Source: Hoeflea sp. 108 (lineage in GTDB: Bacteria > Pseudomonadota > Alphaproteobacteria > Rhizobiales > Rhizobiaceae). Taken from it: a stretch of DNA of 64,000 bases. Shown here piece after piece: positions 9,855-18,102 of this stretch (within the stretch, counting starts at the first letter, position 1; every line of letters starts with the position of its first letter). The position numbers were made by a program, and so were the translations under genes. The DNA lies in NCBI RefSeq assembly GCF_000372965.1, contig NZ_KB890024.1, positions 744,001 to 808,000 on the forward strand, read 5' to 3'. The notes under the pieces are model-generated. The model saw nothing but the letters and a program-made list of their open reading frames with translations, made no database searches and was not told the origin of the DNA.

Positions 9855-10859
9855 TCACCGACACCCGGCCGGGTGATCGCCGCTGCGCAACTGGCCGGGC
9901 GAATCGCCGAAACGCCTTATATTGTTTGCAAGGTTGAGCAGGTTTTTCAACGCGGCGCTGCGGCTGAATGGCGACCAGACGGCGGTAAAGGCGACCGGCT
10001 CTGGCTCATCGGCAAAGGGCAGGAAGACGATGCCGGTTGTTGGCAATAGCGCCGTGGCCGCTCCGGCGAGGGTGATGCCAAAGCCCTGTCCAACCATGGA
10101 TAACAGAGTGCCGCGCCCCACATCGAAACGCTGGATTGACGGCGAAGGCCAGCGCCCGGCAAAGCGCATCACGATATGATCGTGAACCTGCGGACCGGTG
10201 CCACCATGACGAACAAGGAACGTTTCGCCCGTCAGATCGGCCCAAGTAATTGCCTGCTGTCCAGCAAGGCAATGCCCCTCCGGCAATACGGCCATCAATG
10301 TTTCGGTCCATATGCGCCGGGAATGGCAGTCCGGCAGTTCGGGCGCACCCGCTACGAACGCCACGTCCAGTCGGTTGGCGCGAAGCTGCATGACCGCATC
10401 GCGTGCCGTGCCCTCGGCAATCTCAACCTCGATGCCGGGATGGTCTTCCCGATACTGCCCGATCAGCTCGGCGGGGAAGCTACCCGGAATCAGGGCATGG
10501 ACACCGATGCGCAAGCGGCCACATTCTCCCGCCGCCGCCACGCCAGCCGTCTTCACCGCATGGTCCAGTTGATCGACGCCTGCCGCTATCCGCTCGACGA
10601 AGTGGTGTCCGGCCTCGGTCAGTCGGACGCCGCGCGCGTGACGCTCGAACAGGAGGACGCCAAGGTCTTCTTCCAGCGCCTTCACGCGGGCGCTGACGCT
10701 GGATTGCGCTACGCCGAGCGCATTGGCCGCGTGGCGGAAGTTCAGATACTCAGCGACGGCAAGCGTCTGGATCAGCGATGCGAGGGGGATGCGCGAGCCG
10801 AGCGTGGTCGGCACGCCCCATGGGCAACCATTCATCGGTGCTGATCGCCGCCGTCGCAT
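9855..10859 (-). CDS. LysR-family regulator, copy 1
   Basis: The 334-residue product has an N-terminal winged helix-turn-helix (FRHAANALGVAQSSVSARVK) and a LysR substrate-binding domain. It is a close relative of the gene at 12825-13811 in the same orientation, with long identical stretches such as PELPDCHSR. LysR genes of this kind accompany tet(G) and floR in resistance clusters, though their ligand is unknown. The ATG at 10859 was used; an internal ATG at 10835 is also possible. The last ~20 residues (FGDSPGQLRSG) differ from copy 2. Confidence 0.88.
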   Translation of the reverse strand: MRRRRSAPMNGCPWGVPTTLGSRIPLASLIQTLAVAEYLNFRHAANALGVAQSSVSARVKALEEDLGVLLFERHARGVRLTEAGHHFVERIAAGVDQLDHAVKTAGVAAAGECGRLRIGVHALIPGSFPAELIGQYREDHPGIEVEIAEGTARDAVMQLRANRLDVAFVAGAPELPDCHSRRIWTETLMAVLPEGHCLAGQQAITWADLTGETFLVRHGGTGPQVHDHIVMRFAGRWPSPSIQRFDVGRGTLLSMVGQGFGITLAGAATALLPTTGIVFLPFADEPEPVAFTAVWSPFSRSAALKNLLNLANNIRRFGDSPGQLRSGDHPAGCR

Positions 10860-11013
10860 CGCTCAAATGCCACTACAGTCCTTCATTGCACGCCGTAGCG
10901 GACGCAGTTGCTTGGCTTCCTTAGAATGACGCATTGGATTGCCCCCTCCCTCTATGTCGCCTACTACGCACAAGTGACTTGCATGATGGAAGTTACACCA
11001 TTATGGATGTGTC

Positions 11014-11523
11014 ATGCAACGAACAAGCTTTCTGTCATTAGAGTGTCCCGCAGCCCGAGCGCTGGAAAGCGTCGGTGACTGGTGGAGCATCCTGATCCTG
11101 CGGGACGCCTTCCAAGGGTTGAGCAAATTCGATGAATTCGAGAAGAATCTCGGTATTTCCGCGAACATTTTGGCGAGGCGATTGAAACATCTCACAGCCG
11201 AAGGGTTGTTTGAAAGGCAACGATACAATGATCATCCGCCTCGATTTGAATACGTCCTTACCGACAAGGGGCGAGATTTCTATCCGGTAGCAATCGCCCT
11301 GTTTGCATGGGGAAACCGGAACCTTGCGCCCAATGAAATAGCCATGCGCCTTGGCGACAGAGCAACCGGTAGGGAACGAAACGCCATCATAGTCGATGCG
11401 GATACTGGAGAAAAAATCACTCCTGAAAACACGGTTCTTCTAGCAGGCCCAGCGGCAACGGAAGAAACGATGCGCGTCATAAACCGCGTGAAGCGGATAA
11501 GCTCAGAAAAAGGAGCGGAATAA
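11014..11523 (+). CDS. HxlR-family transcriptional regulator
   Basis: The protein has 169 residues. The N-terminal 100 or so are the HxlR winged helix domain: the CPAARALESVGDWWSILILR start, the FDEFEKNLGISANILARRLK recognition region and the LTDKGRDFYPV wing. The remaining ~70 residues are an extension. It ends 4 bp before the ketosynthase gene, so the two are very likely co-transcribed and the regulator may control its own operon. Base composition looks lower in GC than the ICE backbone, which suggests separate transfer. Confidence 0.88.
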   Translation: MQRTSFLSLECPAARALESVGDWWSILILRDAFQGLSKFDEFEKNLGISANILARRLKHLTAEGLFERQRYNDHPPRFEYVLTDKGRDFYPVAIALFAWGNRNLAPNEIAMRLGDRATGRERNAIIVDADTGEKITPENTVLLAGPAATEETMRVINRVKRISSEKGAE

Positions 11524-11527
11524 TCCA

Positions 11528-12790
11528 ATGCGTCGAATTGTTGTGACCGGCATGGGTTTAGTCGGCCCCCTTGGTTCCGGGGCTGAAATAAGCTGGAAAA
11601 GACTCCTTGACGGGAAATCGGGAATTAGGAGTTTGCCCGATGAAATCTCCAACGATCTGCCGGTGAAAATCGGGGGAATCGTTCCTAGCCAGATTGAAGA
11701 TTCCGAAGCCGGTTTCGATCCCGATTTGATCGTTGACGCAAAGGATCAACGAAAAATGGATCGCTTCATTCTGTTTGCACTTGCGGCCGCGAAGGAGGCT
11801 CTTGAAACGGCGGGATGGCATCCCACAAGCGACTACGAACGTGAGCGCACGGCGACAATTATCGCCTCTGGTATAGGCGGGTTTCCTGCAATCGCTTCGG
11901 CAGTTCGCATAACGGATACACGGGGAGCACGGAGGCTCTCACCCTTTACCGTGCCATCGTTCCTCGCCAACCTCGCGGCAGGACAGGCTACCATTAGGTA
12001 TGGATTTACAGGCCCAATTGGCACGCCTGTAACCGCCTGCGCTGCCAGCGTTCAGGCCATCGGCGACGCCGCGCGGCTGATACGCTCCAACGAGGCGGAT
12101 ATCGCTCTGTGCGGCGGAGCAGAAGCTTGTATTGACAAGGTTAGTCTCGGGGCATTTGCCGCCGCGCGAGCACTATCCACCGGCTACAATACTACCCCGG
12201 AACTGGCGTCGAGGCCGTTCGACACCGAGCGCGATGGTTTCGTAATGTCTGAAGGGGCGGGTCTGATCGTCATAGAAGAATTAGAACATGCCCTCGCTCG
12301 GGGTGCCAAGCCCATAGCGGAATTGGTGGGATACGGCACAAGCGCCGATGCACATCATATGACTGCCGGTCCAGAGGACGGCCGAGGCGCGGCCCGTGCG
12401 ATGGAAATTGCACTCCAGAGTGCCGGGTTGAAGGCAATCGATATTCAACATTTGAACGCTCATTCGACCTCCACCCCCGTAGGAGATCGAGGAGAAATTG
12501 CCGCGATAAAATCCGTGTTTGGCAATCATGATGTGGCCGTAAGCGCCACGAAATCGGCGACGGGGCACCTACTTGGTGCCGCAGGTGGTATTGAGGCAAT
12601 CTTCACGATACTCGCCCTACGGGATCAAATCGCTCCCCCCACGAGAAACTTAGAAAACCCCGATCCTGTTGCCGCAGGTATCGACCTAGTTCACCAATCT
12701 GCGCGGCCCATTCTCATGGAACATGCCATTTCCAACGGATTCGGCTTTGGCGGCGTTAATGCAAGTGTCGCTTTCCGGCGATGGCAATAA
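11528..12790 (+). CDS. FabF-like beta-ketoacyl-ACP synthase (orphan, in cargo)
   Basis: The product has 420 residues, full length for KAS II. The catalytic triad is intact: Cys171 in VTACAAS, His312 in LNAHSTSTPVGD and His347 in SATKSATGHLLG, with the conserved Lys342. It should condense malonyl-ACP with an acyl-ACP. No ACP, acyltransferase or other fatty-acid gene is nearby, only the HxlR gene upstream. It resembles FabF more than NodE, since it has the GTPVTACAAS and TSTPVGD patterns of housekeeping KAS enzymes. An AAGGAG site precedes the start. Possible roles are a drug-insensitive replacement of chromosomal FabF or modification of a lipid; neither is shown. Confidence 0.9.
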   Translation: MRRIVVTGMGLVGPLGSGAEISWKRLLDGKSGIRSLPDEISNDLPVKIGGIVPSQIEDSEAGFDPDLIVDAKDQRKMDRFILFALAAAKEALETAGWHPTSDYERERTATIIASGIGGFPAIASAVRITDTRGARRLSPFTVPSFLANLAAGQATIRYGFTGPIGTPVTACAASVQAIGDAARLIRSNEADIALCGGAEACIDKVSLGAFAAARALSTGYNTTPELASRPFDTERDGFVMSEGAGLIVIEELEHALARGAKPIAELVGYGTSADAHHMTAGPEDGRGAARAMEIALQSAGLKAIDIQHLNAHSTSTPVGDRGEIAAIKSVFGNHDVAVSATKSATGHLLGAAGGIEAIFTILALRDQIAPPTRNLENPDPVAAGIDLVHQSARPILMEHAISNGFGFGGVNASVAFRRWQ

Positions 12791-12824
12791 CAGTCCCGGA
12801 CGGTGCTTCCGCGACCACTTCGGC

Positions 12825-13811
12825 TCACGCCCTCGCTATCCGTGGCAGTACCGAATTCGTGCAGACCTGCCGGCCCATGTCGTTGGCGAGACTGAGCAGG
12901 TTACGAAGCGCCGCGCTGCGGTTGGACGGCGACCAGACAGCCGAGAAGGCGACCGGCTCCGGCTCGTCGGCGAAGGGCAAGAAGACAATGCCGGTTGACG
13001 GCAACAGCGCCGTGGCCGCACTGACGATGGTGATACCGAAGCCCTGTCCGACCATGGACAGCAGCGCGCCGCGCCCCACGTCGAAGCGCAGGATCGACGG
13101 CGCGGGCCAGAGTCCGGCATGGCGCAGCACGATATGGCTATGAACTTGCGGGCCAGTGCCGCCATGCCGAACAAGAAACGTCTCGCCCGCCAGATCGGCC
13201 CATGTAACGGCCGACCGCTCGGCGAACGGATGCCGCTCCGGTAACACCGCCACGAGCGGTTCGGTCCATATGTGGCGGGAATGGCAGTCGGGCAGCTCGG
13301 GCGTGCCGGCCACGAACACCACGTCCAGCCGGTCGGCGCGAAGCTGCATGACCGCATCGCGGGCCGTACCTTCGGTCATTTCGACTTCAACGCCGGGGTG
13401 GTCTTCGCGGTATTGGCCGATCAGCTTTGCGAGGAAGCTGCGAGGGATCAGGGCATGGATACCGATGCGAAGCCGGCCGCTTTCTCCGGCTGCCGCCATG
13501 CCGGCGGTCTTCACCGCATGGTCGAGTTGGTCGATGCCTGCGGCTATCCGCTCGACGAAGTGGCGTCCCGCCTCGGTCAACCGAACACCCCGCGCATGGC
13601 GCTCGAACAGAACGATGCCAAGGTCTTCTTCCAGCGCCTTCACGCGGGCGCTGACGCTGGATTGCGCCACGCCGAGCGCATTGGCGGCGTGGCGGAAGTT
13701 CAGATATTCGGCGACGGCGAGAGTGTGAACTAAGGTCATCATCGGCACTCGCCCCGAGAGGAGATGATGGCTCAACGGATTTAATCCGTCATTCCTCGTA
13801 AGTCTACGCAT
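12825..13811 (-). CDS. LysR-family regulator, copy 2, next to tet(G)
   Basis: A 328-residue LysR protein, closely similar to copy 1 across both the helix-turn-helix (FRHAANALGVAQSSVSARVK) and the effector domain. The start at 13811 leaves a 20-bp gap after tet(G); an earlier start would overlap tet(G). A shorter start at 13742 gives about 305 residues, the usual LysR length. It lies directly downstream of tet(G) in the same direction, as in known tet(G) clusters. A role in tetracycline resistance is not established. Confidence 0.87.
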   Translation of the reverse strand: MRRLTRNDGLNPLSHHLLSGRVPMMTLVHTLAVAEYLNFRHAANALGVAQSSVSARVKALEEDLGIVLFERHARGVRLTEAGRHFVERIAAGIDQLDHAVKTAGMAAAGESGRLRIGIHALIPRSFLAKLIGQYREDHPGVEVEMTEGTARDAVMQLRADRLDVVFVAGTPELPDCHSRHIWTEPLVAVLPERHPFAERSAVTWADLAGETFLVRHGGTGPQVHSHIVLRHAGLWPAPSILRFDVGRGALLSMVGQGFGITIVSAATALLPSTGIVFLPFADEPEPVAFSAVWSPSNRSAALRNLLSLANDMGRQVCTNSVLPRIARA

Positions 13812-13831
13812 ACCAATTCGCCATGACTCAA

Positions 13832-15007
13832 TCACAATGAAGTTGCGAAAGGTCTGCGTAGTATTGGCAGACATATTAAATAGAGAATCGCGCCGACAAT
13901 CCAAACCCAACCGTTCCATGCTCCTATGGTAGCAGAATAGAGTGCCGTGAAGCCAAGCGGTCCCGCGATAGAGCTTAGATTGGTGAGGCTTGTAAGCGTT
14001 CCCTGTAAAGCTCCTTGCTTGTTACTGCTGACATTGTTTGAGAGCATTGCCTGCAAGGCCGGCATGCCAACACCTCCGGCGGCAAGCAGCAACAAAATCG
14101 GGAACACCATCCATCCCTGCGTGGCAAAAGCCAGAAGAATGAAGCCAGTCGCATCCGCAGCCATGCCAAAGAGTAGCGTACGCCGCTCTCCAAGCCGGCC
14201 TGAAAGCGGGCCGGTAACAAACGCTTGGAAGATCGCATGTGTTGCTCCAAACGCCGCAAGCGACAAACCAACAGTCGTGGTGTCCCACTGAAAACGGTCC
14301 TCGCCATAGATGACCCATAGAGCCGCAGGCACTTGGCCGATCAGTTGAATGATGAAGAAAACTGCGAAAAGCGCAGCTAGCCCGCGCAATGTATCATCCA
14401 GCCGGAACAGAACGAATGGTTTGATGCGAACCGGCTTTCCGGTCCCGCCATGGCTGCGATGAGTCTCCTTGAGAAAAATGCAGGCAAGCAGGAACGCGAA
14501 GCCGTTGAGAAGGGCAGCGGCGATAAACGGAGTATGGGCAGAAATACCACCGAGCATACCACCAAGTGCTGGCCCGGCAATCATGCCTGCCCCATAACAG
14601 GCCCCCATGTAGCCGAACCAGCGTGCGCGAGAACCTTCCCCAGTCGAATCCGCAATGGTTGAGGCAGCTACAGCTCCGGTTGCGCCCGTGATGCCGGAGA
14701 CGAGCCGGCCGATATAGAGCACCCATAAGACCGGCGCTGATGCCATAATCGTGTAATCGACTGCGGCTCCCGCAAGGGAAGCCAGAAGCACCGGACGCCG
14801 ACCGTAAGCATCTGAAAATTGTCCAAGCACGGGCGCGAAGATGACCTGCATCAACGCATAGAGTGACAGCAAGGCACCATAGTGACCAGCGACCTGCTCC
14901 GCCGGCACAAGCTCGCGCAGAAGCGTCGGAAGGACCGGCATGATGAGGCCGAGTCCCATGGCGTCGAGACTGACGATCAGCAGGGCGATGATGGCAGAGC
15001 TGCGCAC
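13832..15007 (-). CDS. tet(G): Tet(G) tetracycline efflux pump (MFS, class G)
   Basis: The 391-residue product has 12 predicted membrane segments and the MFS motif A GQFSDAYGRRP after helix 2. From memory of the Tet(G) sequence it matches almost throughout, including the N terminus RSSAIIALLIV and the C terminus LPILRRPFATSL, with only scattered substitutions. Tet(G) exports tetracycline-metal complexes in exchange for protons. The start is GTG. It is transcribed divergently from tetR(G), with two operators in between, so expression should be induced by tetracycline. Confidence 0.95.
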   Translation of the reverse strand: MRSSAIIALLIVSLDAMGLGLIMPVLPTLLRELVPAEQVAGHYGALLSLYALMQVIFAPVLGQFSDAYGRRPVLLASLAGAAVDYTIMASAPVLWVLYIGRLVSGITGATGAVAASTIADSTGEGSRARWFGYMGACYGAGMIAGPALGGMLGGISAHTPFIAAALLNGFAFLLACIFLKETHRSHGGTGKPVRIKPFVLFRLDDTLRGLAALFAVFFIIQLIGQVPAALWVIYGEDRFQWDTTTVGLSLAAFGATHAIFQAFVTGPLSGRLGERRTLLFGMAADATGFILLAFATQGWMVFPILLLLAAGGVGMPALQAMLSNNVSSNKQGALQGTLTSLTNLSSIAGPLGFTALYSATIGAWNGWVWIVGAILYLICLPILRRPFATSL

Positions 15008-15040
15008 CTGAAACTCCAGCGCCGCTCAATGCGAGCGACT

Positions 15041-15083
15041 TTATCAATGATAAGGACATAGACATAGAACTTATCGGTGATAA
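15041..15083. promoter_or_regulatory. Two TetR operators between tet(G) and tetR(G)
   Basis: Two palindromes of the TetR operator type are present: TTATCAATGATAA at 15041-15053 and TTATCGGTGATAA at 15071-15083. Their starts are 30 bp apart in the 104-bp divergent promoter region. In class A-G tet systems a TetR dimer binds each site and shuts both promoters until tetracycline is bound. Confidence 0.9.
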
Positions 15084-15111
15084 ATTGTCAAGCGTTGGCG
15101 AAGGAACGTGA

Positions 15112-15738
15112 ATGACCAAACTGGACAAGGGCACCGTGATCGCAGCGGCGCTGGAGCTGCTGAACGAGGTTGGCATGGACAACCTGACGACGCGAAAGCT
15201 CGCTGAACGCCTCAAGGTTCAGCAGCCTGCGCTTTACTGGCATTTCCAGAACAAGCGCGCGCTGCTTGACGCACTGGCCGAGGCAATGCTGACGGAACGC
15301 CACACCCGCTCGCTACCCGAAGAGAACGAAGACTGGCGGCTATTCCTGAAAGAGAACGCCCAGAGTTTCAGAACGGCGTTGCTCTATTATCGCGACGGGG
15401 CGCGCATCCATGCCGGCACTCGACCGACAGAACCGAATTTTGGCGCTGCCGAGACACAAATACGCTTTCTCTGCGCGGCGGGCTTTGGTCCGAAGCACGC
15501 TGTTTGGGCGCTCCGGGCGGTCAGTCACTATGTGGTCGGTTCCGTTCTCGAGCAGCAGGCATCTGATGCCGATGAGAGAGTTCCGGACAGGCCAGATGTG
15601 TCCGAGCAAGCACCGTCGTCCTTCCTGCACGATCTGTTTCACGAGTTGGAAACAGACGGCATGGATGCTGCGTTCAACTTCGGACTCAACAGCCTCATCG
15701 CGGGTTTCGAGCGGCTGCGTTCATCTACAACAGATTAG
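15112..15738 (+). CDS. tetR(G): TetR(G) tetracycline repressor
   Basis: A 208-residue TetR-family repressor. The helix-turn-helix LTTRKLAERLKVQQPALYWHFQNKRALL is near the N terminus, and a TetR_C tetracycline-binding domain with the expected His and Glu residues follows. It represses tet(G) and itself at the operators at 15041-15083. The 3' end overlaps the relaxase 3' end by 4 bp (convergent genes), so the cargo abuts the ICE backbone with no spacer. Confidence 0.95.
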   Translation: MTKLDKGTVIAAALELLNEVGMDNLTTRKLAERLKVQQPALYWHFQNKRALLDALAEAMLTERHTRSLPEENEDWRLFLKENAQSFRTALLYYRDGARIHAGTRPTEPNFGAAETQIRFLCAAGFGPKHAVWALRAVSHYVVGSVLEQQASDADERVPDRPDVSEQAPSSFLHDLFHELETDGMDAAFNFGLNSLIAGFERLRSSTTD

Positions 15739-17807
15739 AGGCTTATGCCCCTTTGCCGCCCCAACTGCCACGACACCGAACCGCCCTGCATGATACCCGC
15801 GACCTCGCGGCCGAGCTGGCGGTCGATGACCGGCCGCCACGGGACAAGCGTGAACTCATGGCTCTTTTCCACCACGGCGAACTTGCCGCTCGTTAGCTGA
15901 ACAGTCCCGGTGAACTTGCCGCTGACGTTCTCGCCGTCCGTAGCGGCACGGAACGGCAACCCCTTGCCCTCGGCCATCTCCGCGCCGATGCGAGCAACCT
16001 CGCGTTCGCGCAGCGTAGCGAGAAGGTTGCGCCGATAGAAGATGCGACCGTCCCGCGCTCGGCTGGCGTCGCGCTGCTCGACATGATGCTCGCGGCGCTG
16101 CTCCATCGCCTCGCGCACCTGCTGGCCGAAGCCGGTCGGCGCAGGGCCGGCCGTCTCGCCATGGATCAGCCGCCGGTCCAGCCAGGTCGCGCCGTCCGAT
16201 CCGATCTGCCTGTCCAGATTGACGGGAGAGACGACGCGAACGCTGGCCTGCCGGTCGCGGCCGGCATCATAGGCGGCGGCGCGGCTCTCGAAATCTTCGG
16301 GAATGCGCCACTGGTCGGCGTCGATGCGCTCGACGATTCCGGCGCGGCGTAACGCCTCCAGCCGGCGCACATGAGCATCGACATAGCCCTCGTAGTCGCC
16401 GCCCGGAACACGGCCCTCGAATTTCGCCTGCTCCAGATGACGGCTCGGCCGATAGATACCGTCCTCGGCGATGGCGGTGATGGTGCGGTCGGACGGCCGG
16501 GGTGCTGCCTCGGCCGGGCCGATCTGGATGACGCTGCCGATGCGGGCGTCCTCCAGCCGCTCGGGCGCGATGCCCGCGATGTGGTGGGTGCGGCCGTCGA
16601 TCCCGTCCACCACAACGGTCAGGTTCTCCCCCAACTCGTCGGACAGGTGCTTGTCCACGACGCTGCCGATGATGGGCGTCTCGGGCGCTCCGTCATGGAT
16701 TTGGAAGCTCATGGGATCGCGTTCGCCGCCCTGCGGGCCGAGCGCCTTCTGCATGGTGCGGATAATGTCGCCGCGCTCGCCTAGCTCGCGCAGGGCTGGC
16801 TCCATGTCCTTGCTCAATTCCCAAACGGCGGGCGCGTGCTCGGTCGCCAGCCCCATCTTCTCCAGCTTGCCGAGACGGCGCAGGCGTAGCGTCCGCTCGA
16901 ACTGCCGCCTCGGCTCTGCCGGTTCATGGCGCAAGTCGAGGAAACGGGCATCGGCTTCCTCGGTCATGGCGCGGTCGATCCGGGTGAAACGATCTTGGTC
17001 GATTTCGGCCGACAGCTTGCGGGTCTGCTCGATCTCGGTGACGGGGCCGAGTTCCAGACTGGCAAGCTCGCTGGCGCGTTCGCGCAGGCCGGCGGAAAGG
17101 TAGTCGCCGTTAATGACTAGATCCACGCCCGTATCGTCGCGGCCGTTGACGATGATATGCACATGAGGATGGCCGGTGTTGTAGTGATTGACGGCAACCC
17201 AATCGAGTTTCGTGCCGAGGTCGGCTTCCACCTGTTTCATGAAATCGCGGGTGTAGGCCGTGAGGTCCGATAGCTCCGCGCCGTCCTCGGGCGAGACGAT
17301 GAATCTGAATTGGTGGCGGTCGTCCTTGCCGCGATCAAGGAAGGCGTCGCCATCGGCGCGGTCCTCGGTCGCCGAATAGAGCCGGCCGCGCTCGCCGACG
17401 CGTGAGGTTCCGTCACGCTGGACATAGCGCAGATGCGCGCGGGCACGGCCGCCCTTCCACGCGGCCCTGACGCTGCGCTGCTTGACGATCACGCGGCGGC
17501 TGCCCGACTGGCGATGATGCCAATGGCCGGAGATATTGCGAGCGCGCACGAAGCTCGCGCCCCGGCCGCGCTTCACGCCCTTGCCGCTGGCGACCTCGGC
17601 ACGGGACCGGCCCGGCGATGACGGGCGGGCGGATGACGGCATGGAAGGATCGCGGGAGGCTGCCGCCTGATGCTGCCGGGTGATCTTCTTGACCTGCGTG
17701 AAAAAGCTCTTGGTCTTGCCGGCCTTCGGCGTGTCGGATCGGATGCGGCCGGGCTTCGGACGGAAGCGGTTTTCGTCGTCGGCGCTCAAGGATGCGACTC
17801 CGGCCAA
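15735..17807 (-). CDS. rlxS: Relaxase/mobilization nuclease, DUF3363 type (RlxS-like)
   Basis: The 690-residue product has a basic N terminus, then a relaxase domain with the metal-binding motif GHPHVHIIVNG (about 212-222), and a DUF3363 C-terminal region. It should nick the transfer origin, stay bound to the 5' end and be carried to the recipient through TraG and Trb. RlxS of ICEMlSymR7A is the best-known relative. The open frame begins at a TTG (17807); an internal start cannot be excluded. The upstream 295 bp contain short repeats that could belong to oriT. Confidence 0.9.
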   Translation of the reverse strand: MAGVASLSADDENRFRPKPGRIRSDTPKAGKTKSFFTQVKKITRQHQAAASRDPSMPSSARPSSPGRSRAEVASGKGVKRGRGASFVRARNISGHWHHRQSGSRRVIVKQRSVRAAWKGGRARAHLRYVQRDGTSRVGERGRLYSATEDRADGDAFLDRGKDDRHQFRFIVSPEDGAELSDLTAYTRDFMKQVEADLGTKLDWVAVNHYNTGHPHVHIIVNGRDDTGVDLVINGDYLSAGLRERASELASLELGPVTEIEQTRKLSAEIDQDRFTRIDRAMTEEADARFLDLRHEPAEPRRQFERTLRLRRLGKLEKMGLATEHAPAVWELSKDMEPALRELGERGDIIRTMQKALGPQGGERDPMSFQIHDGAPETPIIGSVVDKHLSDELGENLTVVVDGIDGRTHHIAGIAPERLEDARIGSVIQIGPAEAAPRPSDRTITAIAEDGIYRPSRHLEQAKFEGRVPGGDYEGYVDAHVRRLEALRRAGIVERIDADQWRIPEDFESRAAAYDAGRDRQASVRVVSPVNLDRQIGSDGATWLDRRLIHGETAGPAPTGFGQQVREAMEQRREHHVEQRDASRARDGRIFYRRNLLATLREREVARIGAEMAEGKGLPFRAATDGENVSGKFTGTVQLTSGKFAVVEKSHEFTLVPWRPVIDRQLGREVAGIMQGGSVSWQLGRQRGISL

Positions 17808-18102
17808 AACCCCCGGAAACCGGCCGATCTGCGCCTATGGTGCCGCTCGAAACCCAGCAAAGCCAAGGCTTTGCGCAAAATCGCGGCACGCGGCCCCTCA
17901 AAACCATGGTGCCGGAACCGGCCACCTAACCAGTGTGCAGACAACAATAATTTCCAGAAGCGGCCCGATATGGTGCCGTCTTCTTTAATCTTGCCCTCCG
18001 CCCTTTCTGCCTTTTCTGCCCCTCCTGCCGGGAAGCCTGCCGGGCGAAAACCTGCCCGACTGGACACCGGAATGAGCGCCGCCGAGCGCGGGAACGCCGT
18101 CC
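17808..18102. other. Gap with three ATGGTGCCG repeats; candidate oriT or control region
   Basis: No convincing gene lies in these 295 bp between relaxase and transglycosylase. The 9-mer ATGGTGCCG occurs at 17837-17845, 17906-17914 and 17970-17978 (69 and 64 bp apart). There are also short complementary stretches (AGCCAAGGCTTTG). This position just upstream of a relaxase gene is a common place for oriT or for binding sites of the relaxosome. This is inference. Confidence 0.3.

Larger units (their letters stand above)
9730..15738. mobile_element. Cargo region of the ICE (tetracycline resistance, ketosynthase, two LysR genes)
   Basis: All accessory genes here lie between the traG start and the relaxase 3' end, genes that belong to the conserved ICE backbone. 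Contents in order are lysR copy 1, hxlR, ketosynthase, lysR copy 2, tet(G) and tetR(G). No transposase or integron integrase is visible inside, so the capture mechanism is not shown. The tet(G)-lysR arrangement is like the one known from the floR-tetR-tet(G) clusters of SGI1-type complex integrons. Confidence 0.75.

Noticed and set aside
11528..12790. NodE or polyketide ketosynthase identity for the cargo enzyme
   Set aside because: The active-site surroundings resemble FabF; there are no nod genes, ACP or PKS domains nearby.
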